Part shown: positions 8,698 through 17,645 of the stretch, piece by piece
Layout of the letters: every line of letters begins with the position of its first letter
Position numbering within the stretch: position 1 is the first letter of the stretch
Assembly: GCF_003610535.1 (NCBI RefSeq)
Contig: NZ_RAPN01000001.1
Span: 3,087,320-3,151,319, forward strand
Reading direction: 5' to 3'
Length of the DNA stretch: 64,000 nucleotides
From: Mangrovibacterium diazotrophicum
GTDB lineage: Bacteria; Bacteroidota; Bacteroidia; Bacteroidales; Prolixibacteraceae
Notes under the pieces: model-generated
Database searches by the model: none
Told to the model about the DNA's origin: nothing
Seen by the model: the letters and a program-made list of their open reading frames with translations, nothing else
Made by a program: the position numbers and the translations under genes

Positions 8698-9768
8698 ATG
8701 ATTTTTGTCACCGGAGGAACAGGGCTTGTTGGATCGCATCTGCTTTTCAATTTGCTGCGATCAGGCAAACAGGTTCGGGCGCTCAAACGCTCCAGCAGCA
8801 ACCTGAAGCTTGCGTTGATGACCTTCTCCTACTATTCGGATCAAGCTGAAGAACTCTTTCAGAAAATCGATTGGGTTGAAGGCGATATTCTGGATTACCA
8901 CAGCATGGAGGAACTTTTGGCAGGCGTAACAGATGTTTATCATTGCGCTGCCATGGTGTCGTTTCACCCGAACGATCACGACAGTATGCTCAATAATAAT
9001 GTGAAAGGTACGGCTAATCTCATCGATGCCGCCATTTTCAACAAGGTTAAGCGCTTTTGTCACGTTAGCTCTATTGCAGCACTTGGCCATACGCAGGACG
9101 GTACAGAGATCGACGAAGAGACCTATTGGATTCCATCCAAGCAAAAATCGGCCTACAGCTTGAGTAAGTTTTTCTCTGAAATGGAAGTATGGCGTGGCAT
9201 CGAAGAAGGCATGGATGCCGTCATTGTGAATCCGTCCATCATCCTAGGCCCTGGAAATTGGGACATCGGCAGCCCTAAACTTTTCCAATCCATCTGGAAG
9301 GGCCTGGGCTATTACACCAAAGGAGAAAATGGCTTTGTGGATGTTCGCGATGTGGCCGAGGTGATGACTCAACTTATGCAACCGGAAACATTCAGTCAGC
9401 ATAAAAATCAACGCTTTATTTTGAATGCCGGCAACATGGGGTACCAGGAATTCTTCAACAAAATTGCTGACGCTTTGCAACGCCCGCGCCCGAAAACATT
9501 TGCTTCCGACATGATACTGCAAGTAGCCTGGAGAGCCGCCCGAATGGCAAGCTTCTTCTCTGGCAAGAGACCAGTAATCACAAAAGAGGCTGTTTCCGGA
9601 AGTAACCGAATAAACCATTACAACGGAAGTAAAATTCAGCGTAGCATTGCCTTCGAATACCGAGGCCTCGATCATACAATACAGGACATTGCACGCCTGT
9701 TCCTGAAGGATGTGGAGCTCCTCACTCCCCCAATCAAAAAGAAAAAGCGTTCAACCTCGCAATCCTAA
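8698..9768 (+). CDS. NAD(P)-dependent epimerase/dehydratase (extended SDR)
   Basis: 356 residues. The dinucleotide-binding motif TGGTGLVG is at about 5-12. The catalytic YSLSK (Y153-K157) follows HVSSIAALG, which supplies the Ser. This is the extended short-chain dehydrogenase layout, closest in feel to dihydroflavonol-4-reductase/3-beta-HSD-like sugar or polyketide reductases. The C-terminal domain has no diagnostic motif and the tail is very basic (KKKKRS). A clear ribosome site AGGAGG lies about 8 bases before the ATG. It is convergent with the glucokinase gene. Confidence 0.85.
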   Translation: MIFVTGGTGLVGSHLLFNLLRSGKQVRALKRSSSNLKLALMTFSYYSDQAEELFQKIDWVEGDILDYHSMEELLAGVTDVYHCAAMVSFHPNDHDSMLNNNVKGTANLIDAAIFNKVKRFCHVSSIAALGHTQDGTEIDEETYWIPSKQKSAYSLSKFFSEMEVWRGIEEGMDAVIVNPSIILGPGNWDIGSPKLFQSIWKGLGYYTKGENGFVDVRDVAEVMTQLMQPETFSQHKNQRFILNAGNMGYQEFFNKIADALQRPRPKTFASDMILQVAWRAARMASFFSGKRPVITKEAVSGSNRINHYNGSKIQRSIAFEYRGLDHTIQDIARLFLKDVELLTPPIKKKKRSTSQS

Positions 9769-9801
9769 AAAGAAAAAAGGGAGCTTCAAGCGAAACTCCC
9801 T
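9766..9801 (-). terminator. Terminator for the ROK kinase gene
   Basis: On the minus strand GGGAGTTTCGCTTGAAGCTCCC forms a hairpin and runs into TTTTTTCTTTTT. The stem can also act on the forward transcript, but with a poor T-tract on that side. Confidence 0.6.
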
Positions 9802-9827
9802 CAGATATTTTGATTAATTCTATCGGC

Positions 9828-10808
9828 TTATTTTTCCATTTCCTTCCAAACCAAAGCGCTCGCTCCAACAATGGCAGCGTCACCCGGATTCAGCTGAGAA
9901 GGCAGGATTTTAATTTTGCCCTTAAAGATTGGCAGCAAGTGTGCTTCCATACTTTCTTTTGTAGGCTTAAAAATGTAGTCGCCTGCGGCGGTAGGTCCGC
10001 CAAACAGGAAGACTGCTTCAGGACTCAAGTGGTGAACTGTATCAGCTAATCCCTGACCTAACCATTTACCGGTTTGCTCAAACACTTCCAAGGCAACTTT
10101 ATCACCTTTTACAGCTGCGTCATAAATCATTTTCGAGCTCAACTCTTTAAACGATTTATCAGCCAGCATGCTGTCGGTAGCATTATCGCGAACCATAATT
10201 TCGAATGCAGTACGTCGCATGCCCGGAGCCGAACAATACGCTTCCAGGTGACCTTTGGCACCACAACCGCATGAGCGTCCTCCCGGAATCAGTGTGGTGT
10301 GACCACACTCGCCGGCAAAACCATCAGCACCGTAAACCAAGTCACCATTCACAACAAGACCGCTACCAACACCCGTACCTAAAGTGTACATCACAAAGTT
10401 TTTCATATCCTTTGCGCCACCATAGATCATCTCGCCGATAGCTGCAGCGTTAGCGTCGTTTGTCAGAGCAACGTATTCCATATCCGGAAATTTCTCTTTC
10501 AACAACGAAACGAAGTGAACGATTCCACGGAATGAAAGGTTTGGAGCATACTCAATGGTACCATTATAGTAGTTTCCGTTTGGTGCTCCCACACCAATTC
10601 CCAAAACTACAATCTCGGAGTTTACCAGTTGAACTGATTTTATAAGAGCCTTGATGGCATTTGATAAATCGGTGATATATTGAGCGATATCGCCGTGAGA
10701 AGGAGTGTCAATATTGTCTTTTGCTAAGACATTTCCTAAAGCGTCTACAATTCCGATGGCTGTATTTGTTCCTCCGACATCTACGCCTACGGTTGCTTTT
10801 CTGTTCAT
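9828..10808 (-). CDS. ROK family sugar kinase, probable glucokinase
   Basis: Phosphorylates glucose or a related hexose with ATP at the entry to glycolysis. The N-terminal phosphate-binding motif VGVDVGGTNTAIGIVD is at about 8-23. The ROK signature region is present, with GECGHTTLIPGG followed by the zinc-binding CGCGAKGHLEAYCS cysteines at about 180-195. The 326 residues match the family. No N-terminal DNA-binding domain is present, so it is a kinase rather than a ROK repressor. Substrate (glucose, fructose, ManNAc) is not decided by sequence. It stands alone with its own terminator. Confidence 0.88.
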   Translation of the reverse strand: MNRKATVGVDVGGTNTAIGIVDALGNVLAKDNIDTPSHGDIAQYITDLSNAIKALIKSVQLVNSEIVVLGIGVGAPNGNYYNGTIEYAPNLSFRGIVHFVSLLKEKFPDMEYVALTNDANAAAIGEMIYGGAKDMKNFVMYTLGTGVGSGLVVNGDLVYGADGFAGECGHTTLIPGGRSCGCGAKGHLEAYCSAPGMRRTAFEIMVRDNATDSMLADKSFKELSSKMIYDAAVKGDKVALEVFEQTGKWLGQGLADTVHHLSPEAVFLFGGPTAAGDYIFKPTKESMEAHLLPIFKGKIKILPSQLNPGDAAIVGASALVWKEMEK

Positions 10809-10939
10809 ATAAACAATGATTTAGTGGTTTAAAATTTGCTTGTAAAGATAACAAAATGAGAAAAGCAAAGAAGCACTGGAATGTCTTGTTTACACATTCT
10901 AATCAATTTAAATGAATTCAAAACAAAGTCATCCCGGTG

Positions 10940-11833
10940 TTACTCCGAGCTGTTCTCCTCGTTGACATCATTTCCATGAAAAGGCGAAGAGTGCACCTTT
11001 CGCCCGCCAAAGTCGAAGCGGGCACTCATGTAGCCAATAATTTCATTGGCTGACGACTCCACCGGTTTGTTGGTGACCGGGATAACTGTAAATTTCCCTT
11101 TCAGGAAAACCAGGTTGGCAAACCGAATTTCTTCGTTCACCAGATGCTCGTCCACATAGCTGGTATTATCCGTATTTTTGAAGTTTCGCAAGCGTTTCAT
11201 CCGGTGCGACACTAATTGATTTTTCCCGATTTGCAATCCAAACACCCTCCCCGGATCGATTTGAAAAAGCTCATCTGGAGGCTGGATTCCGGGTACCAAT
11301 GGCACATTCGCAACCTTCCACCCATACAACGCCAAATAAACGCTGAGCGGCGTTTTCCCGGAACGCGACAATCCACACAAAACAATCTCCGCCTCGCTAA
11401 GTCGCTGTGGACTCAATCCGTCATCATGATCCAGCGTAAACTCGATCGCATCAATGCGTTCAAAATACTGTTGTTTCAGCTCACGAAATAAACCCGGAGA
11501 TTGCAAGGATGGTATTTCAAGCTTGTCGTCCAGATACTCAGCCAATGGCCCCATAAAATCGATTTGAGGGACACCATGTTCAGCAGCCAAAGCAATGAGC
11601 CTGCGACGCAAGTTATGTTGCACCATCGTATGCGTAATCAGGCCTCCGTCTTTCTTGGCCTTCAGTATCGTATCCAGAACCTGGCTTTCTTCAATCACGT
11701 GCGGTACCAAAACCACCGGCACATTGTTATTGGGATATTGAATGAGCATTGACTGGACCATATTATTACCGGCCAGTCCCTTTCCGCCCGAAACAACATA
11801 AATAGGTGAGGGTCGATTTGAATTATCTTTCAT
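10940..11833 (-). CDS. Pyruvate,phosphate dikinase / PEP synthase regulatory protein (DUF299)
   Basis: A bifunctional ADP-dependent Ser/Thr kinase and Pi-dependent pyrophosphorylase that inactivates and reactivates PPDK or PEP synthase by phosphorylating a threonine. The P-loop GLSRSGKT is at about 154-161, just after SEAEIVLC, as in the PpsR/PDRP family. RLRNFKNTDNTSYVDEHLVNEEIRFA is the conserved C-terminal stretch. 297 residues is slightly long for the family, owing to an acidic tail. Whether the partner is PpdK or PpsA is not visible in this window. Confidence 0.88.
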   Translation of the reverse strand: MKDNSNRPSPIYVVSGGKGLAGNNMVQSMLIQYPNNNVPVVLVPHVIEESQVLDTILKAKKDGGLITHTMVQHNLRRRLIALAAEHGVPQIDFMGPLAEYLDDKLEIPSLQSPGLFRELKQQYFERIDAIEFTLDHDDGLSPQRLSEAEIVLCGLSRSGKTPLSVYLALYGWKVANVPLVPGIQPPDELFQIDPGRVFGLQIGKNQLVSHRMKRLRNFKNTDNTSYVDEHLVNEEIRFANLVFLKGKFTVIPVTNKPVESSANEIIGYMSARFDFGGRKVHSSPFHGNDVNEENSSE

Positions 11834-11884
11834 AAGTTGGTTTTGCTTTTATGCTAAAATACATACTTCTATCCACTTTCCCTT

Positions 11885-11914
11885 TTTGTTATTGAACATG
11901 AACATCTATCTTTG
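11885..11914 (+). promoter_or_regulatory. Bacteroidetes-type promoter of the aldo/keto reductase
   Basis: TTTG at 11885-11888 and TATCTTTG at 11907-11914 are separated by 18 bases. This fits the Bacteroidetes -33/-7 promoter consensus TTTG-N(about 19)-TAnnTTTG. It is the best complete promoter seen in the window, and lies 27 bases before the ATG. Confidence 0.65.
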
Positions 11915-11941
11915 ATTTGATAACAACAAAACCTTTAAAAC

Positions 11942-12931
11942 ATGAGCTATCTTGCAAATCCCGCCCGCTACGAAACCATGCCTTATAAGCGTTGCGGACG
12001 CTCCGGGATAAAGCTTTCAGCCTTTTCGTTGGGACTTTGGCACAACTTCGGAGGAGTGGATGTCTTTGAAAACGGCCGGGCAATGATCCACCGGGCATTT
12101 GACCTGGGAATTACCCATTTCGACCTGGCCAACAACTACGGTCCACCTCCCGGTTCAGCAGAAGAAAACTTCGGTAAAATACTGAAGCAGGACCTCATGG
12201 CTTACCGCGATGAACTCATCATCTCGACCAAAGCAGGCTACCTGATGTGGCCCGGCCCTTACGGAGACTGGGGAAGCCGCAAGTACATTCTCTCGAGCCT
12301 GGATCAAAGCCTCAAGCGAATGGGTCTAGAGTATGTCGACATTTTTTACCATCACCGACCTGATCCGGAAACTCCGTTGGAAGAAAGCATGATGGCACTG
12401 GATCACGCCGTTCGACAAGGCAAAGCGCTTTACGCAGGTATTTCGAACTACCCCGCAGAGAAAGCCAAAGAAGCTGCGAAAATACTTCGGGAGCTCGGTA
12501 CTCCCTGCCTGATCCATCAACCCAAATACAGCATGTTTGAACGCTGGGTTGAAGGTGGTTTACTGGATGTTTTGGAAGAAGAAGGAATCGGCTGTATTCC
12601 ATTCTCACCACTGGCGCAGGGCTTGCTTACCGATAAGTATCTGAACGGCATTCCCGAAGGTTCCAGAGCGTCAAAATCATGGGGATTTTTGAAACCTCAC
12701 ATGGTGGAACCCGCTCTGATTAAAGTAAAAAAATTGAATGAACTGGCTGTTCAACGGGGACAAACGCTGGCACAAATGGCCCTCGCCTGGTTGCTAAAAG
12801 ATCCACGGGTGACATCGGTGCTCATCGGCGCCAGCTCGGTAAAACAGCTCGAAGACAATGTATCGACGATCAACAAACTGGCATTTTCGGCGGAAGAACT
12901 TGCGTTGATCGAGGAAATTCTAAAAGACTAG
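11942..12931 (+). CDS. Aldo/keto reductase, YghZ / L-glyceraldehyde-3-phosphate reductase type
   Basis: A cytoplasmic NADPH-dependent reductase with a TIM-barrel fold. The catalytic tetrad can be followed: Asp at about 61 and Tyr at about 66 (FDLANNYGPP), Lys at about 97 (STKAGY) and His at about 137 (FYHHRPD). The NNYGPPPGSAEENFG and TKAGYLMWPGPYGDWGSRKY stretches are characteristic of the YghZ/Kv-beta-like subgroup, which reduces methylglyoxal and L-glyceraldehyde 3-phosphate. 329 residues, normal length. It has its own promoter and terminator, so it is monocistronic. Confidence 0.9.
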   Translation: MSYLANPARYETMPYKRCGRSGIKLSAFSLGLWHNFGGVDVFENGRAMIHRAFDLGITHFDLANNYGPPPGSAEENFGKILKQDLMAYRDELIISTKAGYLMWPGPYGDWGSRKYILSSLDQSLKRMGLEYVDIFYHHRPDPETPLEESMMALDHAVRQGKALYAGISNYPAEKAKEAAKILRELGTPCLIHQPKYSMFERWVEGGLLDVLEEEGIGCIPFSPLAQGLLTDKYLNGIPEGSRASKSWGFLKPHMVEPALIKVKKLNELAVQRGQTLAQMALAWLLKDPRVTSVLIGASSVKQLEDNVSTINKLAFSAEELALIEEILKD

Positions 12932-12953
12932 TCTCTTTAAAACAAGCATAAAG

Positions 12954-12981
12954 AAATCCGGCTTTCTAGCCGGATTTTTTA
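12954..12981 (+). terminator. Intrinsic terminator of the aldo/keto reductase gene
   Basis: AAATCCGGC, loop TTTCTA, GCCGGATTT makes a perfect 9-bp stem directly followed by a T-run. Confidence 0.88.
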
Positions 12982-13005
12982 TTTTGGGAGAATATCGTTT
13001 CTCAG

Positions 13006-13560
13006 TTAAATTTCAGTTTTTACACCGTCAACAATACCGTATTCCAACGATTCGTCAGCCGACATCCAGTAGTCGCGGTTAAAATCTTTCATAATGCGTT
13101 CGATTGATTGGCCACAGTTTTCAGCCAAAATCTTCGCACCCAGGTTCTTTGTTTTGATGATTTCCTGCATTTGGATCTCGATGTCAGAAGCCTGACCACC
13201 TGCGCCACCACTTGGCTGGTGAATCATTACGCGAGCGTGAGGCATCACAAAGCGACGTCCCTTTTCGCCGGCAGACAACAGGATAGATCCCATCGAAGCA
13301 GCCAAACCGGTACAGATCGTCGATACCGGACTGCTGATACTTTTCATCGTATCGTAAATGGCAAAACCCGATGTTACGTATCCGCCCGGGCTGTTAATAA
13401 TCAACTGAATTTCTTTTCCGGGCTCTTCCATTTCCAGGAATAACAGGCGTTCAACCACATGTTTTGCGGAATGATCATCCACCTGTCCCCATAAAAATAC
13501 CTTGCGGTCACCAAGCAACTTGGCGTCTATTTGGTCTTGTAATTTTGTTTTACCAGTCAT
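13006..13560 (-). CDS. ClpP-like ATP-dependent protease proteolytic subunit (second, solitary copy type)
   Basis: Serine protease barrel subunit. The catalytic triad is intact: Ser89 in GLAASMGS, His114 in VMIHQPSGG, and Asp163 in NRDYWMSADE. The oligomer and active-site stretch QASDIEIQMQEII is also typical. At 184 residues it is slightly shorter than canonical ClpP, with little N-terminal propeptide. It is not next to tig or clpX, where the main Bacteroidetes clpP usually lies, so it is more likely the second paralogue; that is inference from context. It would form the chamber for ClpX/ClpC. Confidence 0.88.
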   Translation of the reverse strand: MTGKTKLQDQIDAKLLGDRKVFLWGQVDDHSAKHVVERLLFLEMEEPGKEIQLIINSPGGYVTSGFAIYDTMKSISSPVSTICTGLAASMGSILLSAGEKGRRFVMPHARVMIHQPSGGAGGQASDIEIQMQEIIKTKNLGAKILAENCGQSIERIMKDFNRDYWMSADESLEYGIVDGVKTEI

Positions 13561-13668
13561 TTATGTTCGTATTTTAATATTCTAGAACAATATTACATTA
13601 TTTTCTTTCAAAACGGAAAGTCAATCGGAGCTTGCCGCCGGAAAATTAACACACGAATTCAATTGATT

Positions 13669-14040
13669 TTACTTTTGCAACGGCTTCTTCCCCTTCTTCT
13701 CCAGGACTTCGGCTACCCGAAACCGAACGATCTTCCGGATAAGCTCCTCCGGCAATGGCTGATCAAACGGGAATTGAATTGCGCCCTTCGAGCTTTTATA
13801 ACCGGAAAGTTCGGACTGAAAAGCAACGATTGCTGAGGGTGTTGGATAAAACCCAATATGCGTTTTACAGGCGGCATAATGAACGAAGTTTTGACCACTT
13901 CGGAAGGTCGGCATTCCGTAACTAATCCGTTCTTCGGCCATCGGAGCCTCCTCCCGAATCAACCTCCGCATCAAATCAAGTTCTTCCCGAACATCGGGAA
14001 AGAGCCGGTGATATTCATCTATGGTTGCGACTTTATCCAT
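13669..14040 (-). CDS. DUF1801 domain protein (YdhG-like)
   Basis: 123 residues with the DUF1801 pattern: an N-terminal helix (TIDEYHRLFPDVREELDLMRRLIREEAP), E-E-RISYGMPTF, then HIGFYPTPSAI, and SKGAIQFPFDQPLPEELIRKIVRFRV. The fold is SufE/NAD-related small alpha-beta. Some family members are called iron chaperones, with weak support. It lies upstream of, and 15 bases away from, no obvious partner on the same strand; the next reverse gene starts at 14466. Cytoplasmic, function unknown. Confidence 0.82.
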   Translation of the reverse strand: MDKVATIDEYHRLFPDVREELDLMRRLIREEAPMAEERISYGMPTFRSGQNFVHYAACKTHIGFYPTPSAIVAFQSELSGYKSSKGAIQFPFDQPLPEELIRKIVRFRVAEVLEKKGKKPLQK

Positions 14041-14055
14041 CCTCTCTCAATCGTA

Positions 14056-14466
14056 TCAGGCTGCCGCCAAAGAACGGTTTTCCAGGAATTGCGTCAACTC
14101 CTTGCGTTCCAGCGGATCTGCTTCATCCAGGTCAACAACCAACTGCTCGCCGCCATTCAAGTCAATCTGCAGTAATCCCTTTTCAATTCGGATGTTTTGA
14201 ACATGCTTGAAGCGTATCGGGCGGCCCGGAAATCTCCCCATGCGGATAAACATTCCCTTACCATTGTAGCCGATGTAGTGTTTCATGTATAAAATGCGCA
14301 AGTTAAACCAAGCGCCTAACAACAAACCGACTCCTAAAATGCGGCGATTCCAGTTTGCCTCAATCCCGGGAACAATTTCAAAGAAGCCAATTAAGATGAA
14401 TACAGTAGCTCCTGCTAAGAGCAGTACATTACGCCAATTTGTAATGTTTTCGATGCGAATTTTCAT
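14056..14466 (-). CDS. Small two-helix membrane protein, paralogue A
   Basis: 136 residues: two hydrophobic helices (about 13-33 and 43-62), then a beta-rich cytoplasmic tail that resembles a PH/bPH-like fold. A cluster of residues (RRILG, YIGYNGKGMFIRMGRFPGRPIRF, IDLNGGEQLVVD, ERKELTQFLE) is shared with the protein at 15268-15651, so the two are paralogues on either side of a lipoprotein gene. No family name recognised. It ends 16 bases before the start of the DUF1801 gene and may be co-transcribed. Confidence 0.65.
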   Translation of the reverse strand: MKIRIENITNWRNVLLLAGATVFILIGFFEIVPGIEANWNRRILGVGLLLGAWFNLRILYMKHYIGYNGKGMFIRMGRFPGRPIRFKHVQNIRIEKGLLQIDLNGGEQLVVDLDEADPLERKELTQFLENRSLAAA

Positions 14467-14475
14467 AGAGTCAAT

Positions 14476-14934
14476 TTATTGGGGTTGAACAAAAATGGTA
14501 TAAATACCAGTTGACGAATCGTATTCAAAATCTGCGTTATCGACGCTGACTTCATTGAATCGTGTATACGAACAACAGTTTCCACTTAGCCTTTCGGCGT
14601 CCACATAAAAATTAAAAACGACCTGACCACTGACGGATACTGCGAGATTAACCACTTCCGTATCCCATCCTACCGAGTAGATCACCAACAAATCAATCTC
14701 ATCCTCATCGATAAACGTAAATTCACGGGGTAATGCATCCAAAGAGTTCACCACCGCGATATCTGACGAATTGAAAATTCCGCTTGCGAATAAATTTTCG
14801 CCTGTACTCCTGTCCACCAATTCAAAAGTGAACGATTCAGGTGGAGAGAAACAATCCACATCTTTACACGTGTTGTTACTGCAAGCAGATAAAAAAATCA
14901 AAAGGACGATCAATCGAAGGTAGAATTTCATCAT
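14476..14934 (-). CDS. Hypothetical lipoprotein
   Basis: A lipoprotein signal peptide ends in the lipobox LSAC, after which the mature protein starts CSNNTCKDVDCFSPP. Several further Cys residues (two CC/C pairs) follow. The rest is beta-rich and ends in YTIFVQPQ. About 152 residues; no known domain. The start was placed at the ATG at 14934, because the frame's first codon upstream is only a GTG. It lies 9 bases upstream of the membrane protein gene at 14466, so the two probably share a transcript. Exported and membrane-anchored. Confidence 0.7.
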   Translation of the reverse strand: MMKFYLRLIVLLIFLSACSNNTCKDVDCFSPPESFTFELVDRSTGENLFASGIFNSSDIAVVNSLDALPREFTFIDEDEIDLLVIYSVGWDTEVVNLAVSVSGQVVFNFYVDAERLSGNCCSYTRFNEVSVDNADFEYDSSTGIYTIFVQPQ

Positions 14935-14940
14935 AGGCAC

Positions 14941-15267
14941 TTGGTCAAGTATGAATTTTATAAAAAGGAAACTGACAGTCTGCTCAAATATTAAAAAGCA
15001 AACTGTTTCATTTCAGACATAATTTCAAGCGCAAGTTATGGAATTGAAACCAAAAGAACTCAATCTGACAACCAACCATTGACATAATTGAGGGAAATTA
15101 CCCAATTCTACGGGGATGAAATGAGCACAAAAAAAGTCGACTATTTTAGTCAACTTCTACTAACATATAACTTTATACTAGCTACTTATCTAATTGCAAT
15201 TTATCTACCCAAAGAGCTTCAAATACTATAAGGGTAGTAATATCCGAACATAAGATTTAAACCCCGC
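14941..15267. other. Intergenic, AT-rich, nothing recognised
   Basis: About 330 bases without a gene. It is AT-rich and contains no clear hairpin, RNA gene or consensus -7 box that I could defend. Confidence 0.4.
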
Positions 15268-15651
15268 TTAATTATCTACTAAACTTTTGCTAATATCCTT
15301 TTCTTCCATTTTATCTTCGTTAAAATCAATATTCAATTGATCTCCATCCTCCATGTCAATCTTCCAGCCCCCACTATTTATCTCAATATCTTCATAGCGC
15401 ACAACTTTCCCTGGCAGAATCCCGATCATGATAAAAATAGCATACCAGCTATAACCCGCATAGTAATTACGTAATAGACAACGAATATGAAACAATATCG
15501 CAAAAATCGGTACAGCCCCTAATATACGATGGCTCCAGACTGAATCTAAGCCCGGAATGAGTTTAAAAAAACCTGAAATACTCAAAAGAATGGCTACGGA
15601 TAACAAAGCAACATCTTGCCAGCGCACAATATTCCCTTTATTGCTTTTCAT
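15268..15651 (-). CDS. Small two-helix membrane protein, paralogue B
   Basis: About 127 residues, a diverged copy of the protein at 14056-14466: two hydrophobic helices, then RILGAVPIFAILFHIR, YYAGYSWYAIFIMIGILPGKVVRYEDIEI, and KIDMEDGDQLNIDFNED. The frame is open to a GTG at 15684; the ATG at 15651 is preferred, since it directly precedes KSNKGN and the first helix. Base composition is AT-richer than its neighbours. Function unknown. Confidence 0.6.
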   Translation of the reverse strand: MKSNKGNIVRWQDVALLSVAILLSISGFFKLIPGLDSVWSHRILGAVPIFAILFHIRCLLRNYYAGYSWYAIFIMIGILPGKVVRYEDIEINSGGWKIDMEDGDQLNIDFNEDKMEEKDISKSLVDN

Positions 15652-15881
15652 TTTATTGGTCGATTTAATGAAAGAATATACCACCCAAAACAGGGCGGAA
15701 CCCTCGTTAATAATTGCTCTTACTCTAAAAATAAACCAGTAACAAACACGTCCCCTTCCACGATTCCCTTTCCATACATGGGACGTATTTTCGAAGGCAA
15801 GATATAAAATAACTGATTACGAACATATTCTGAGAGCTGATTGCAGCTAAAATTCCGTGAAATTACCCAGTTGAAAACAAC

Positions 15882-15909
15882 AAAAAAGCCGGACTTTTCA
15901 GCCGGCTTT
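15882..15909 (-). terminator. Intrinsic terminator of the coiled-coil protein gene
   Basis: On the minus strand AAAGCCGGCTGAAAAGTCCGGCTTTTTT gives an 8-bp GC-rich stem and a T-run, about 20 bases after the stop at 15931. Confidence 0.85.
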
Positions 15910-15930
15910 GTCGAATATCGTGTAGTCGTT

Positions 15931-16851
15931 TTACTTCTTAAACGAGAATGTCGTTGTTCCGATATTATTCCCATCGGCGAAGATATCAACGGTGTAATCG
16001 CCTGTCATAAAAGGATCAAAGCCCGCGTTGTCCCAATAAATATTCACTGGTAGCTCGTTGCCTTCATAGGTAACCTGGCGCATGGCCGAGTATGGTATGC
16101 GTAGATCTTCGAACTGGAAAAGATCGTTTTTCGACTGAACCAGCAAAATTTGATCAGGTCGTAAAATCCGCACGTAAATATCTTTGTTGCCTCGTTTGGC
16201 TGTAACGTTTTTACTCAAGGTAAAGCTAATCATCAACTGTTCGGCCTTTGAACTGGCTGTCACTTCCTTCCCTTTCCGGTTAATTCCAACAACCTGCAGG
16301 CTGAGTGCTTCCAACATAGCAGCCCGTTGAATTCGTTGAGAAAGCTGTTTCTTCTCCTGCTCCAGCTCTTTGTTTCGGCTTTCAGACTGCATGAAATCTT
16401 GTTTCACCTGCTCATTTTCGGCCATCAACTGCTGGTTTCGTTGATTCAGCGAGTCAACCTGAACAATGTAGTTGCGCATAATCCGACGCAGTGAGCCTAC
16501 TTCTTCCTGGTACCGGTTAATCTGGTCGTAACTGGCTTTTTTAATCTGGTTGACTTCCAGCAGCAAATCTTTCACTTTGGCCTGTGCTACAAAAAGCGCC
16601 TGATTCAGCGTATCGTTGTCTGTTTTCAGCGAGTCGTAATTGGTGACCATTTGACTCAACTCTTCCTGAATCGTGTTCTTTTCAGCATTAAGCGACTCCA
16701 AAATCATTTTGTGTTCATTGCGTTGCACAAAAAGCAACACGATGACGACCACGAGTACAACGCCCAGGAAAATTACAATCAGGTTATTGCGACGTTCTTT
16801 ATCCGTTCTCCCTATTGAGAACTTACTTTTCTTCTGTTCCATTTCTGCCAT
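15931..16851 (-). CDS. Membrane-anchored coiled-coil protein of unknown function
   Basis: 306 residues. A short basic N-terminus is followed by one membrane helix (about 24-43, LIVIFLGVVLVVVIVLLFVQ). Next comes a long heptad-rich coiled coil (about 48-175, rich in Glu, Gln and Asn) and a C-terminal beta-sandwich domain (about 180-306) ending GTTTFSFKK. The topology suggests an inner-membrane anchor with a periplasmic or cytoplasmic rod. No family recognised, although proteins of this build are common in Bacteroidetes. It stands alone with its own terminator. Confidence 0.72.
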   Translation of the reverse strand: MAEMEQKKSKFSIGRTDKERRNNLIVIFLGVVLVVVIVLLFVQRNEHKMILESLNAEKNTIQEELSQMVTNYDSLKTDNDTLNQALFVAQAKVKDLLLEVNQIKKASYDQINRYQEEVGSLRRIMRNYIVQVDSLNQRNQQLMAENEQVKQDFMQSESRNKELEQEKKQLSQRIQRAAMLEALSLQVVGINRKGKEVTASSKAEQLMISFTLSKNVTAKRGNKDIYVRILRPDQILLVQSKNDLFQFEDLRIPYSAMRQVTYEGNELPVNIYWDNAGFDPFMTGDYTVDIFADGNNIGTTTFSFKK

Positions 16852-17159
16852 AATTCGAACTATTTTCCGGTATTCAGACCACTGCTCCGAAACAATTTCA
16901 ACGATTCGTCAAAATTCATTCCACAGCAGCAAAAACGCCCGTAAAAATAGCATTATTTTAGAGGTGGTCAAATAAAATCAGCGACTTAGACCGCCGATAA
17001 ATGAACCTGCAAAGAACCTCTTTTAATCGGATCGTCGAAGTCGAAAAAAGAAGTACCAAATTAGGCTTGGCAGCACAGGTGAAAATGATAAACGAATTGC
17101 ACAAATTCTCGTATTGATAGTGACAATTAAAACCAAAACGGAGAATTTCTACAGATTCC

Positions 17160-17167
17160 TATCTTTG
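17160..17167 (+). promoter_or_regulatory. Candidate -7 box for the gene at 17242
   Basis: TATCTTTG matches TAnnTTTG. It lies within the 390-base divergent intergenic region 16852-17241, which holds nothing else recognisable. Confidence 0.4.
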
Positions 17168-17241
17168 CAGAACAGATCAAAAAGAGCAAACGCAGACCGT
17201 TCACTGAAATCGTTCATTCGATTTAAAACGACATCAAAAAG

Positions 17242-17643
17242 TTGAGTAAAAAGAAATTTGATATTACACTTTACACCTACGGCGAATATTCGACCTGGGA
17301 CCGGGAAAGCAAGGCACTACCCAAAATTTTAAACATCACCGACACGATTGAGGCCGACATTGGTACCGAGTTTGGCTATGTGTTGAAGATTAAAAAGGCC
17401 AAAGGTTACAAGATAGACTTCCGGATTATTCACCCACCGTTTAACGACGAAAATGGAGAGCCGATGGACGATTTTACGGGCGAAGTTTACATTAACAGCA
17501 ATGATTATGAATTCTTTCTGGGCGACTGCATATGGGAACCACTTGACGACAAACTGGGTTCGTGGCGGTTAATCACCGAGCTGGAAGGAAAAGTAATAGC
17601 GGACAAAACCCTGTATCTTGTCCGCAAAGGAGCCGAATTCTAG
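17242..17643 (+). CDS. Conserved hypothetical protein (DUF3859-like)
   Basis: 133 residues, soluble, with a beta-sandwich-like pattern: ITLYTYGEYSTWD near the start, then DIGTEFGYVLKIKKAKGYKIDFRIIHPPF and GSWRLITELEGKVIADKTLYLV. It resembles the DUF3859 family by layout, but I hold that loosely. The start is a TTG at 17242; no ATG fits, and the reading MSKKKFDITLY begins naturally there. Its stop is 2 bases from the stop of the convergent gene at 17646. Confidence 0.6.
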   Translation: MSKKKFDITLYTYGEYSTWDRESKALPKILNITDTIEADIGTEFGYVLKIKKAKGYKIDFRIIHPPFNDENGEPMDDFTGEVYINSNDYEFFLGDCIWEPLDDKLGSWRLITELEGKVIADKTLYLVRKGAEF

Positions 17644-17645
17644 AA

